A stretch of 64,000 nt of DNA from Phlebopus portentosus (taxonomy: Eukaryota > Basidiomycota > Agaricomycetes > Boletales > Boletinellaceae). Below, piece by piece: positions 36,201 to 48,284 of this stretch. The notes below the pieces were generated by a model. The model did not search any database. It worked only from the letters and a program-made list of their open reading frames with translations, and was not told where the DNA came from. Made by a program: the position numbers and the translations under genes. Each line of letters begins with the position of its first letter. Positions within the stretch are counted from its first letter, which is position 1. Location of the stretch: assembly GCA_037892935.1 (NCBI GenBank), contig JAYXKI010000010.1, positions 124,001 to 188,000 on the forward strand. Direction: 5' to 3'.

Positions 36201-37605
36201 AACATGAATACAGGAGGAAATAGTGAGGGAAGGATTGCTTACCCGTCAAATAAAAGTATTAATGCGATCCGTAACTCGTCAGTTTCAGGGTCGAAAAATT
36301 TCGTTCCGTCATGAGCTTTGAGTGTTTTCCAAACCGTTCCATCTGTTATATCTGTAAGAATTCCTGGCCGATGTTGTTTTGTTTTCCATTTGTCCAGCTC
36401 ATCCTCCATACAATCCCTAGCTAGAAGTTCTTTGATTTGACTTGCAAGGGACCGGTGCGGATATTTGAGGACTGGTTCGTGCGTTTCTTGCTCGTCAACT
36501 TCGATGGTCCCGTCGAAGTCGCCCCGTAGCGTTGTTTTGGTTTTGAAAAGGGCCGTTTCGCAAGCCAGACATGTCGTTTCGGGACTTGAGTCAGACGGGT
36601 ATATGCGTCGGCAAGTCGGGCACATCGGAGAAATCTGAAAATGGTCGTCGAGTTGTAATTGCTTGATAACAGTCCTAAGAGTCGTTGCGCGCTTCTCAGT
36701 GGGAGAAAATTGTCCGAGGCTCACTAGAACTGCGGACATGACTGTCAGCATGAGATCTATGGCGCGGTGAGTTACGTGAAACCGAAGATGAAGAGACGCG
36801 GCAAGATAAAGAATGAAACTCCAAAGAAACTGGACTCTGTCTACGCCTTCAGCTGCGCACGGTGGTTCGCACGGAGGTAGCTCGTCCATGTCGAAATCCA
36901 TGTCCACAACCTCGGCTCGGAGAGTGTCTGAAGATGAGGACTCGCCTACGGTACCTCCCAGGTCGTCCAGGTTGATGTCCACATAACCCATCCCAGCATC
37001 TTCAAATTCACCCATTTCAGAGACGTCAACGCCATTCGCTCTTTGCACCTCGTTCAATATGGGTCTTGAGGACGGCTGGTCATCGTTGGAAGTCTGAAGC
37101 TCTGTCACTGTTCGCTCGATCGCTCCAGGACCATGCTCATCGAGCCGCATTTCTTCAACTTGGTCTTTCTCCAAGTCCAGACTGACGACCTGTCCAGCAG
37201 CTTCAACAACAGCAACAACAGGATGACTAGACACGGCTGCAACACCAGCAGCGACAGCAGCAGCAGCAGCAGCGGCAACAACAACAGCAACAGCACCAAC
37301 TCCAGCAACAGCGGAAAGAGAGACGGGCGGACTAGCACCCGCAGCAGCAGCAACAGCAACAGCAGCAGAGGACGTAGCAGGCGACACATCTCGACGACGA
37401 GACATCTTGACTCGCAGTTTCTCGCGTCGTTTGTCATGAGATCGCTTCAGAGAATATGGTATCATTTTGAATCTTCTTCCACCAGATGTACACTCCCCGC
37501 ACTCGCAACGGACATCGTCGCGACTAGACCTTGATTTCTATGAATTGTAAATTTTTTTTCTTGTGCATGAAATACTATTGTGCTTACCTTTGAGGTTTTT
37601 GACAT
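33291..37605 (-). CDS. Tnp2-type (CACTA/En-Spm-like) transposase
   Basis: DNA transposase of the Tnp2 kind common in agaricomycetes. It starts with an 18-nt exon (37588-37605), then CECGECTSGGRRF, a zinc-knuckle-like motif. An Ala/Val-rich low-complexity stretch encoded by trinucleotide repeats (37210-37385) follows, then a CPTCRRIYP ... CLACE zinc motif. The transposase core reads across introns: FGGERGRNGPTYSSGVLS, LLLSGIIPGPHEATGDEL, a Cys/His cluster CCDHPALCRVDGHADHAHK, then VMGVIDPMHNILLGICRTLW, and further YGPVYGFWTFTGERLNKLLK with NNHSGGEIEVSFFRGF. About ten introns of 50-80 nt are supported from 34200 to 37600. The C-terminal part (EFGGELFVGQVISVF and the acidic end near 33400) is in other frames and its junctions, near 34170 and 33360, are uncertain. 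Whether the element is still active cannot be told. Confidence -1.
37210..37385 (-). repeat. Trinucleotide repeat tract coding poly-Ala/Val
   Basis: On the plus strand the tract is made of CAG, CAA and AAC triplets in long runs (37254-37300 is the purest part). On the coding minus strand it gives Ala/Val runs near the N terminus of the Tnp2 protein. Such tracts vary by slippage and often mark intrinsically disordered parts. Confidence -1.
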
Positions 37606-38757
37606 GATGGATAAGTTTAAAACTCATCCATCTTGCCATGGCACGCGTCATCTGTGCACGACGCATACTGTTAAGTCCGTGTGTATATTAGCCTTTGACA
37701 GATCACGTCAGGAGGAAAGTGCTGCGGGTAACTTTTGATCATCTTATTATAGCACAACCTAGGTCATGTGAAGATTATATTTTACGATCTCATCTTATCT
37801 ATTATCAAGACCACCTGACAAAACTTAAACTTAGAATCTAACACCTGATTAATTTCCATCTGGTAACTCATTCACACACATGAAATTACTATACATATTT
37901 ACAGATTACGTGAGATATTATTTTCCAGCCTGGACGGATCATGCCAGAAAGGCCCTGAACACGGTGATTGCCGATCAGACCTTGTTCCTTTTTTTTTTGT
38001 GTGTGTATTCCATGTATTCCAGTGTGTATCTGCTAGGCCTTTCATTTCCCATCAGACTTCTTCGCTTCCATGTCTTTCCCTCCTCTGTATACAAGAAAGT
38101 ATTACAACGGTAGTCTAGCGTATGAAAAACTAGTAATAATAATTTGTTTGTGCAATATGATTATACCGGGTTCTAGAATTACGTAAAAAAGACCCACGAC
38201 TTCTGGTCGCTGCCGACGATGCGCCGCGCGGCAAAAGTCGCACTTCGAGTCCCTGCCAGTCCCTGCCCTGACTGCAACGAAATAACCACTTCAAGCCTCT
38301 CTGGGATATCGTTAGACTATGAATGGAATAGAGTATTTAGCTTTTGCCCCCTTCAAGCCATAACTGACCACCTGATGGCGATTTATTCTGGCTCCGAGAG
38401 TATTGAATCCACAAGATGTTACATCGCATATACTTCTAATCAATAGTTGGTCGGACCAGACTGCTTATCCCTCCCGAATTCACTACGTAGTTCTAATTTT
38501 TTTCTCTCAGTCCGCCGCGATGCAAATTTTCGCATAATCGAATATCTATCATAACTCATGACGCGGTCATATGTTCCGAGTATTTGATCAAGAAGCGCTA
38601 CCTTTGATTACGGACGACGTCCATTGTCTTCCGAAGCTCTTCCCTCGTTTTCTCTACGGACCGCTCAATCCGCCCCTAGAACTATAAGAACCACTCTCTC
38701 GTAGAATGGTCCCAGGTCAACGAAGGACGCGTCTGGCGGTCTATAGTCTCCCGAAGC
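37606..38757. other. Spacer, transposon edge to GH31 gene
   Basis: About 1.15 kb without a supportable gene. The right end of the Tnp2 element should lie here. I looked for CACTA-like terminal repeats matching 30700-31200 and found no convincing pair; a palindrome ACTACGTAGT at 38483-38492 is isolated. Confidence -1.
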
Positions 38758-41700
38758 ATGAGAAACGTCGTCTCATGTGCGTTGCTGGCGCTTCCAGGAC
38801 TCCTGGCTCAATCAGCCCAGGCGCAATTTGAATGGAACGGATGGAAAGCATCAAATGATTCTGACTATCTTCAACCGAATTCCACAGGTTTCAAGCTTCA
38901 AAATGGTTTTGAGAGAGTATTCATCCAGGTACGCCAACGCGGCGGATACGTCCGAATCTAAGACGTACTGATTACTCTATTTTCTCAGCCGTATGGCGAG
39001 CATGGTATCCGGGTTCGTGCAAGCATCATGCGTGATCCAACCGGATCGGAACCATCAGTCTTCCTCGATCCACCTCTAGAAGGTCCCGGAGGTAATGCCG
39101 GTCTATCTTTCGATACACTGGTCCCGTTCCGAGGGAATTCATCCCTTCGGAATGGCAACATCCTTGCCTCGATCTCGAACGGAGTCCTCTCCTTCTACCG
39201 GATCTCCACCTCTTCCAACGGTTCCGAGCGCCTGACTTTTGACAGGAGAATATACAGACACTAAGACGCTCACCGCTCGGTTTTACAGACAGGATTTCAG
39301 AGCAAACAGTGTTGCCGCCGAGTATTCATTCTCCAGTGAACCAGATGAGATGTTTTTCGGTGCAGGTCAGCAAGCGTGTTGCAAGGATAATACGGTCAAC
39401 AAAAAAGGACAGGTTGTGGACTTGTTGAATTTTAATTCGCAAGTGGCACTACCGATTTATATGTCCAGTAAGGTATGCAACAGTGCTACTTTGCTACTTT
39501 GCTCGAGTACAGGGATTGAATCTCGCACTCAGGGCTATCTCCAATTCTTCAACATGCCAAGTCAAGGGCGAATTGGTAAGTTCTAGCTTCTTTGACTAAT
39601 CTTTGTCTATGTTCTCGTCATTCAACCCTTTGACATTTAGAATTCACTCCCTATCGTACTCGATACTTTACCGACCAAGCTACCGTCGTTGATTATTACA
39701 TGTGCGAGATTCAAGTACCTGATAGAACGAATACACCGCGGACCTTAATCTCAGAACCACGGCTGAGCCTGGAGATTATGATGCCTTGCAGAAGCAGTAC
39801 ACAGCTGTCACAGGTATCAATGCTCTCCATACCATTCTTTTCCAATTTGAGATACGTTTTCTTAGGCCGACAACCAATGCCACCTGACTTCATTCTTGGC
39901 TACCAGCAATCAAAGTTGAGATACTGGAACGAAACCCAGGTCCTGGACGTAGCGCAACGGTTTCATGATGAGCAAGTGAATGTATCGCTCATTGTCGTTG
40001 GTGCGCAGTTATTGTCTTGGCTCGTTTGGCCTGTCTTCTGAACGGATTGATTGCTCTCAAAGATTTCTTCGCGTGGAAGTTCCAAGGAGACTGGCAAGCA
40101 ATTCCCCATCCATTTGTAAAGTCGTCAAACTGACGATTTCCGCGTACATCTCCTGCATAGGTCTTTTGATCCGGCGTTCTTTCCAGACCCAAAAGGGATG
40201 ACAGCAAAAGTGAAGGCACTAACAGGCGCAGAGATGATGGTTTCCCTGTGGCCTAGCGTTGAAGACCTCTCAGTCAACTACATTGAGATGCAAAAGAGAG
40301 GGTTGCTTGCGACTACACGCGACGGCACGGGCATTTCGGACTCATTTGCGGGCGTGTATACTCGCCTGATAGACTCGACGAATCCTGAGGCGAGGCAATT
40401 TTTATGTGAGATTTTTGAATTGAGAGCCCCGGGCTGTAAGACTGATTTCAAGCTTGCTGAACCTAGGGAAAAGGCTGAATGATAGCTACTTCTCGATCGG
40501 AATCCATAATTTCTGGATTGACCAAGCCGATGGTAAGACTTTCTGGCTTCGTTTCTTTTGTGAGATCACTTGAATAAGGCAGTTGCTCTTGCGTAGGGGG
40601 AAGCCTGGGTGAACCGTTTGTCAATAGTGAGTATTGTACGAGTGCAAGTGTCGCCTATGTAAATATCACATCCCACCTGTAGATGGGCAAGACATGATCA
40701 ACTCTCTCCCTTATGCGCGTACGTTCAGTCAATACTTCCTCGGAACTCAGGAGGGTTCAGGAAAGATGTATCCCTGGCTTCACCAGCAAGCCATTGATGA
40801 GGGATTCTCCAATCTAACGGACTACACCCTTACCTCTTCACCATCTACATTTGCGTCTAGGCAATGTCGGTTCATGTCCTTAACACGAAGCACATTTCTT
40901 GGTGGCCAACGATTCTGCTCATATTTGTGGAGCGGCGACACGAGCTCGAGATTTGATGTCCTTCTCCAGCAGGTCACTGCAGGTGTATCAGCAGGAGCGT
41001 CTGGTATCTCGTCCTGGACGCTTGATATTGGTGGGTTCTCAGGACTGAACATCACAACTGATTTTGTAAGTTCGAGTGCGACTTAAGAGTGTGGTATTGA
41101 CTGGGTGAACTGATAGGGCAGGGAGCTGTTCGTCAAGTGGTTGAGCATGGGTGTATTTTTACCTTATGTGAGTTTGTTTAGAAGCGGTGCATTGTCATTT
41201 TAATCTCTTGTGTCTAAAGATGCGAGTACATGGGTGAGTCTCCTCCAGCTGAAGGGATAAGGCTTCCGCTCACTATGCAATACTTCTCCTAGCGATCGTG
41301 ACTGCAATATTCCCCCAAACACTGTTCCTCCAATAGGGAATAACTGTCCAAATGAGGTGTTTCGTGTCTTTTGCTTTACTTACTCAATGCTGATTCCTAT
41401 GGACTAGCCATGGTCATACGGAGAAGACAATTTTGAGATTATCAAGCAATATATCGCCTTACGGTACAGCCTTGTACCTTACGTCAAGCGTCTCTTCCAA
41501 ATGCTACAGGAGTCGGGAAAAACTATCGTCCGTGCACTGTATTATGATTTTTCGTCGGACGAAATGGTCATTAATGGCACGGCCCGAAACGATCCTACCA
41601 TCGTGCATCAATATATGTTCGGTAAGCTGGAATTACATGCGAAAGTAGAAGAAAATCTGCTCTGACCATGTCTTGCGTCGGCTATGACTCAGGTCCGAGA

Positions 41701-41994
41701 CTTCTGGTCTCCCCCAACGGCGTTCAAGGGGCGACGTCCAAGACGGTATATCTTCCCCAGCTCACTGACGAAATGCTTCGCCAAAACTTCACATGGACGC
41801 ACTGGTAAATATTACACGCTCCGTTGTCTATTTCTTTGATATGGAATGACCCAATGATATGCTACTCGCACCGCAGGTGGAGCAGCAAAAGCTTTGGCTC
41901 AGGCGGGCAGACGATCAACATCTCCGCTCCGCTTAATCAGATCCCTGTGTTCTATCTCGGCAGCAAGGAGGATATATTGGCAGGAAATATATGA
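38758..41994 (+). CDS. Secreted GH31-family alpha-glycosidase, three apparent single-base frame breaks
   Basis: Extracellular glycoside hydrolase of family 31 (alpha-glucosidase or alpha-xylosidase type) for plant or fungal glycans. Signal peptide MRNVVSCALLALPGLLAQSAQA at the start. Homologous blocks in order: VAAEYSFSSEPDEMFFGAGQQ, FILGYQQSKLRYWNETQVLDV, TGAEMMVSLWP, FWIDQADGGS (the expected nucleophile Asp), YLWSGDTSSRFD (expected acid/base region), ISSWTLDIGGFSG, VHGDRDCN, and YMFGPRLLVSP. At least ten introns of 45-70 nt are supported. The frame is continuous only if one base is removed at each of three runs: T4 at 39237-39240, C4 at 40104-40107 and A4 at 40469-40472. Catalytic motifs are all present, so decay, if real, is recent; base-calling error is equally possible. 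Substrate cannot be set from sequence. Confidence -1.
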
Positions 41995-42672
41995 TCAGGG
42001 TTAAAAAACCAAACACTAACCTGTAACTCAATTGTTTGACGTCTGGCGTCGGTCATGTATGGTCGGAGTTGAAATTTCTCAACACCGATTACAAGGGATT
42101 ATATAATGTCCATTTTCAGTTCTCACACGAGTTTCTTGCCTTCTTGTCAATGTCTGCTCCGATACTCGATACGATGGCGAGCCAGTATTCCTCGGAGAAA
42201 ACATCAATCTAGAATCTGTCCGAAATTTGGCTGAAAATCATTGATCAGGGCACGTCATCCCATGCCCCAGACATGTTTGCGCATTCTTCTTCATTATGTC
42301 AGGACGAGATCCGACTTCTTTTGCGCGAAACCACAATCACGAAGTTCAATCTGGTCTTCGTTTGCAAGACTCGGAAAGAGCTCGCTACGCCCTCCCTGCA
42401 CCGGGCAATCTCAAAAATGCGGGGTCCACCACTACGTGCTCTTTTGCGAACTCTGAGTAATAGTATCTCCTTAGTTCGAGAATAAAAACACCCGAATCTC
42501 TGGACGCAAAATGTCTCCAGACCCGGGCGTCCTGGCTTCATCGTGATGCCAGCAATCGCAACTGAAACACAATCTTTGCCTCGAATCAGGCTGAAAGAGT
42601 CTTTATATTACTTAATTCTGAAATGTCCGTAATCATGGACGCCTTACACATTTCGGTAGGTCGGACATTACA
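41995..42672. other. Spacer after GH31 gene
   Basis: Nearly 0.7 kb. A frame at about 42298-42456 codes a protein-like stretch (SGRDPTSFARNHNHEVQSGL, then RLQDSERARYALPAPGNL) ending in a stop, with a possible splice acceptor before it. I cannot join it to upstream exons, so it is not called as a gene. Confidence -1.
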
Positions 42673-42674
42673 TA

Positions 42675-42897
42675 CTGCCGTTTTCAGAATTGTTTAGAAA
42701 AGTAGATCACATGAAAAAGCGCTGCGTCGGTATTTTTACATACATCTATGCACATACAGTATGGCATAATTTTTGACATTACAGGAAGACGTGGTATGGC
42801 TTCGTTGCAGAGAAAAATCAAGGTTTGTTGGGTTTTCTGAGGTGATGCAGCAATTTTTCACATGATCTGCTTTTCTAAACAATTCTGAAAACGGCAG
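42675..42897. mobile_element. Tc1/mariner-like MITE
   Basis: A 223-bp element with inverted ends of about 45 bp. The left end reads CTGCCGTTTTCAGAATTGTT; the right end is its reverse complement, the first 28 bases without a mismatch and the next 17 or so with four differences. It is flanked on both sides by TA (42673-42674 and 42898-42899), the target duplication made by Tc1/mariner transposases. There is no coding capacity, so it would depend on a transposase elsewhere. Confidence -1.
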
Positions 42898-43189
42898 TAA
42901 CGCAAACTCCTCGCTTACGTACGTACAACTCCTCGTTTCTTCGTTCATGACTGTCCATGTACAATACTTTCTCAACACTAGGTTCTGAAGAGGTTTCAAA
43001 GAGACGCGAAACCAAGCAATATTTGCGTGTCACTACGAGTAAAAGCATTCGCCAGGATCTTTTCACAGCTGGCTTTACGACATGAAGAGCGCAACAATCA
43101 ACATCAGCATTACCTGTTCCAATACAATTCAACTTGGAGGACGGGACATGCCAGCTACTTGTTTAAAATCCAGACCCGCCCCTGAATCT

Positions 43190-44850
43190 TAGTGATCCGA
43201 CTCCGCCTCACTTTCCGCGCAAGGACAAACGACGTAACTCTTCAGGAAATTGAGGAAAGGGAGCTAAAGCGCCGTGATTGGATCAAACAGAAGACGGAGG
43301 AGAGAAAATGGCGTTTGGATGGTCGCGCGAATGGCATTATAGACCCATTTTATGGGATGTTTTTAAGCAAAGAGATGCAGTATTATACTTTGAAACTCTC
43401 AATGCCACGGATTACGTTGAGCCACTTTGTTCTGCCATTCTGATTTCTTCAGCAGATTTCCTTCCCCAATTTGGGTATCTATGGTCTATCCCGTGTACGA
43501 TGCGGATCACTTATGGGATATATATGCTCCGATTGACTTTTCCTATAGGTTTACAACATTCCGGATGCAAGATCACCTCCACTAGCCCTTGATCCGACAA
43601 CATTCTTCAATGGTACGTCATCTCGTCTTCGTTCTTGAAGTTGTTCCTCTCTGATTTGTGCTTTACTTGATGCTAATGCAGACAACCGAACCCACTCGGC
43701 TCCATCAAGCAAAAATTGGACATTGCAAATTGGGTACCCCTTTGACCCTTCGTCGAATGCAGGTACGCGCGATTCATTTTCGCCGGGACGGGATCGGGAA
43801 CAAACGTCTTTGGCGATGCAAGTAAGCACTTTGGCTCGTCCATTTTGAATTTCATGACTAACACGTGGTGTCAGACGCGTCGAGTGCGTGAATGACCGTC
43901 GCTCGATAGAATTACTGTTAATGGCTTCGGGGATCTTTCCCAGATGCGTCGCATTCTTTGATGAATTAGCTGCGAACGCAAGTGCGCGTCGTGTATCTGT
44001 GATCATTCACCCGGGAAACGACGATATGGTCGTCCCTCTTTGAGTAGCGAAAATAAGCCACCATTCTTCTCTTTATAAATGATTTCGCTCTGATAGCCTG
44101 TTTTTTTTTTATATAGTAACGGTCGAGGTATATCTCGCCGATTTCCCATTATCAATGCTTCGTCTTTCCAATGATTCCGGTAGCATTGTGGGGATCGTGC
44201 ATCAAGAACGGAATTGGAATGTATGCCCTCATTGCTGATTCTGGCCATGAGGTGCCCGGGTTCACGCCAGAAGCGGTATGGGTATTTCTTTTCTATGTGG
44301 CCGTCAAGAAAATAAGTCCTGCCCCCGACGTAGTTGAATAATGTATGTACACGTTGTTCCCGATCGCCAACTCATGAAATCGCGTGGCTCCTCACCTACC
44401 GATATTATCCCTCGGTCTTATTTTCGTCTGATGTCTACAGGCATTCGTTTTCTTAATTTGTCCTCGGGAGCAACTTCTCTGGGCTTGTCACCGACTCCTC
44501 GGATAGCGAGAGTGTCGTCGGAGGCGAGGATACTTCGCATCTCATGGGCGACATTCTCCCCGGCGAGTCCGCAACCCTATTCGGGTCGGGGACGGCAACG
44601 TCGGTGTTTGTGGCACCGTCTGCGACGATTGCGTCGTGGGAGGCGCGTTCTTTGCTTCTGTCCAGAGTGCGGATGCTGCCGCAGCTTCTGCGACTTCTGG
44701 TTCTGGGGCGAGTGGCGCTGTGGACCCGAGTACGTCTTCTGCGGGAGCACGAGGACGGGCAGATGTGCCGAGCATCCATTTGGTCGTGCAAGGCTGGATA
44801 TGACGTGTTCTAAATCCTTAGAACAGGTTATCTGAGTCACGGTGTAACCT
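43190..44850 (+). pseudogene. Decayed C-terminal fragment of S10 serine carboxypeptidase
   Basis: Inverted, 5'-truncated relative of the intact gene at 51317-54546. Matching blocks in the same order: EIEERELKRRDWIKQKTEER with RANGIIDPFYG (versus EVEERERRRREWIKGK, RANGTIDPFYG), YNIPDARSPPLALDPTTFFN, NRTHSAPSSKNWTLQIGYPF, VSVIIHPGNDDMVVP (catalytic-Asp block), a frame-broken match to the catalytic-His block near 44213-44275, and GDILPGESATLFGSGTATSV (C-terminal tail). The part with the nucleophile serine is absent, and stops and frame changes interrupt the rest, so no active enzyme can be made. The reading frames are described only as they stand. Confidence -1.
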
Positions 44851-45970
44851 TTAGATGGAGCATGTAATATATATGCATTGCGAATCCATCACGACCCCTC
44901 ACATGACTTCATAGTAATTTCCCGCCGGCGTGTATAGGCGTTGAAGTGTGCCTGTGTCAGTGTGTGTACCCTCGCAGTTGCTTCTCTGTAGATTGAGTTA
45001 TGTTTGCGTGCAGTTCCATTTACTCACGCCACGATGATAGATAGGCTCCCCACATACCAGTAATAATGCTAACTCGTGTAAAGGTGAGTTGAAAATTTCC
45101 GTTTCTGTCGGTAAAATCGAGTCTTTTCTTCGCTTGGTGAAACTAGCTGTGCAGCCTCGTTCGTGTTCCAGAATGCTGTTCTGACGAGTGGGAGATCTAG
45201 AGGAGGCCGGGATGAGTTTCTGCCTCGAACTACATTCGTTATCAGTGTCATTTCGGAAAATTTTCCCCTATCATAGTATCATCACGGCAGCATGCTCAAA
45301 CCCGTGCGTCCCATCGGAGAGCAGCGACGATGACCTTCTGTCACTGCGCAAAAAAAGGCAATAAATCGAAATTGAAGCGGAGACTGAGCGTGGGAGCTGA
45401 CCCAATGCAGCGATCATATCGGGATTACCCGTTCCTGGAGATTTTCGGTCCAGATGCAAGAATAAATATTATGAATCTCTTGTCCCATTCCATTCGTCTG
45501 AACATGCTCCTCAAGTTCTTTTTTCCTGATGCCTGAGCGCTCGGACTTCCCACGCCTTCAGGATGCTCCAGTATATATCAGAGCTGAAATCTCGTCTCGT
45601 CGAATGTCGCCCTCTCTCTTTTCTCTGTGTCCAACTCTCTGTGTCACTTAGACTTTGCTTGCGATTCTCTACGCTGCATATGGACCACCACACTCCTGGA
45701 TGTTTTAACGGATTTCTCTCTTTGTTTTCTCGAAAACATAAACTTGAACCTGTACTTGCCACTGGAGAAGAGAATGGATTCGCCAAAGTCATTGCAAACC
45801 AAGACCGATTGAAATCGAATGATGTCAGCGTATGTGCCCTTCAGTTTCTGAATTATGAGTATGAGATTATAATACTAATAGCAGATTGGTATTCAAAGTC
45901 TATCTGTCCTTTCTGTTGTTCGTATGTCTCTGGTACGGATACGAAGGAAACTCCATCTTGGGCGCTCGAC
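44851..45970. other. Spacer, possibly with 5' exon of the M20 gene
   Basis: No independent gene supported. An open frame beginning ATG at 45679 (MDHHTPGCFNGFLSLFSRKH) runs in the same frame into the M20 coding region without a stop, so the M20 protein may be about 97 residues longer at its N terminus. A good GT...AG pair (45829-45883, with an ACTAAT branch site) would break that frame, which argues against it. Confidence -1.
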
Positions 45971-48284
45971 ATGCCCGAAGAAACCGGGCCACCACCATAT
46001 GCTGTTGCCTTTGGCGAATCTATCTACCGCCCAGAAGTCATGAATACTATCGAAAAGGAGATAACGTCTTTAGACGATGAGTTACGCGATCTCAACCTCA
46101 AGATCCACGGTAGGCGCGCTTCATTTGCGTTTCACAGCAGACAGGCCTGAGCTTGAATGGATAAATTATAGACCATCCGGAAATTGGTTTTCAAGAATTG
46201 TGCGTATTATTTGGTTAAACCTTGCATCAAATATAGATTTGATCCCCTTTGCTTATCTGATTAGCTATGCGCATGATACCTTAACAGAGTTTATGCGCTC
46301 GCATGAATTCAAGGTCACTCCTCACCTCGCGGGTATCAAGACCGCTTGGAGAGCAGAATGGTCATATGGGAAGGGTGGACGCACGCTCGGAATCAACGCG
46401 GAAATGGATGCTTTGCCCGGCATCGGGCATGCGTTAGTAATTTCCTGTTATTGTTGTCTTTAGTCACCGTCATTGATATCATTTGACCTATTCTTTATCT
46501 TTTCGCTGAATAGATGCGGACATAACCTGATAGCGGTATCAGGAGTTGCTGTGGCAATCGCAGCCAAGGCGGCTATGAAAGCACACCAGATCCCAGGGAA
46601 GGTGGTCCTTCTTGGTACACCAGGTTCTTAATTTTTTTCTGTCATTCTTGTCACAAGACCTTAACATCAACTGACGGGTGGCCGTTATGAAGCCGAGGAA
46701 GGCGGAGGCGGAAAAGTCTTGCTTCTCGAGCGCGGCGCTTACAAGGACATGGATGCTTGCGTTATGTCTCATCCCGGGCCTGGGTTGAAAAATTCGGTAT
46801 TCTCAGGGCCATACCTGGCTATCCAACCTTTGACCGTAGAATACTTCGGCCACACGTAGGTTATCAACCTATTTCCCTTCATTGATACTGTCAGATTGAT
46901 AGCTTTCATTCAATTTAGCGCTCATGCAGCGTATGCACCTTGGGAAGGGCAGAATGCGTTAGACGCCGCGGTGCTCGCATATAATGCGATTTCAATGCTT
47001 CGTCAACAGATAAAGCCAGATTGTCGTGTGCACGGAATCATTCAAGGCAGAGACTGGGCGGCTAATAGTAAGTCATCTAAAATCGAGTACCTTTTCTTTA
47101 CAAGAACTTCACTTGTCTCTCGTCCCGTACGTCCACCCAGGTTCAACATAGTATTGACCTTGATTTGCTCAGTAATTCCGGACTATGCAAAAATGCAGTG
47201 GATCGTTCGTGCCCCGTCATACACGGAGCTTACAGAGCTTCTGAAGCGCGTGCGAGCTTGCATCGAGTATGTTATCCTCCCCCCCTCCCCCCTCCCTTCC
47301 TTCCAATCTTTCATTTCGTTTACGAATCTGATATCTTCGGGCTACAGAGCGGCAGGTGTTGCGTCGGGCTGCAGAATTGGGATATCAGAAGGCATTCCGT
47401 ACTACGAACTGCGTCAGAATCCCGTCTTAGGTAATTGTGTTTTCTTTCCTTCTTAAGACCTCACTCAACTACTTTTCTAATCATCCTGACTCATTTTCAT
47501 TGAACGCTTAAAGAACAGGAATTCTTCGCGACGGTCAAGGAGAGATACGCTATGCAGTTCACTCCGCGGGAGGTCAATGCATCAACGGATTTTGTAAGTC
47601 GTCCTCGGTTTTTATTAGGCACGCAACTGGCAGTCTAGGCCGAGCTACAGCCAGGCGCACGTCGATCCGCTAATGCCGAGAAGTATACATGCTAACGCTA
47701 AACTTTACTTTTATTGCAATCGATCCTTGAACTTTGTCCCCACGTCATCGTGCGGAAAATCTTCACTTGCGACACTTAACTATTTCCGCGTGGGCCTGAA
47801 TGGATGGACCGGTGTAAATCAGGGAAACGTCACCTATGGTGCAGTTTAACGTTTCTACGCTCCGAAGGTGTTTCTTATTCTCGTAATTGATATTCTTCAT
47901 AGCGCTTCCCGCGATTCATCCATTATATGGTACGCCTCAAAGTTTACTTTTCATAAGCGTACCCGAACTTACGAAACGCGACTTCATTCACCCAGCGATC
48001 CCTACTCAACCTAATGGCGGCAACCATACCCCCGAATTCACGCAGTCCTCGCGTACGCCGGAAGCTTATGCGGCTGCGATGCGCGTCGCGAAGGGTCTTG
48101 CTCTCGTCGGAATTCGTGTTCTCGATGATTCCACGTTTTTCAAGCAAGTGAGCACCTCTTACTAATAAGTGTTGAGATGTAACGCTTGCTGAACTGGATT
48201 TCTTCTTTCTCACGAAAGGTACGAAAATCTTTCGAAGATGCGACGAAGAGAACTCCGGAAAGAAGGAATGCGGACAGGACGTAA
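45971..48284 (+). CDS. M20-family metal-dependent amidohydrolase/peptidase
   Basis: Zinc-type hydrolase that cleaves an amide bond at the end of a peptide or N-acyl amino acid; cytosolic, as no signal peptide is seen. Read across about ten exons: HPEIGFQEF, INAEMDALPGIGHACGHN (catalytic Asp and metal ligands), LLGTPAEEGGGGK (catalytic Glu region), YFGHTAHAAYAPWEGQNALD (dimerisation-domain His), and a C-terminal NVTYALPAIHPLYAIPTQ with HTPEFTQ, ending KRTPERRNADRT. Most introns are 45-70 nt and one donor is GTTAGT. The start is placed at MPEETGPPPYAV, the first Met before the conserved part; an upstream in-frame start at 45679 is possible. The layout is like that of PM20D2-type dipeptidases. 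The ArgE/DapE branch fits less well. Substrate unknown. Confidence -1.

Noticed and set aside
37105..37437. Poly-Leu and poly-Ser/Asn frames
   Set aside because: Other frames of the trinucleotide repeat inside the Tnp2 gene.
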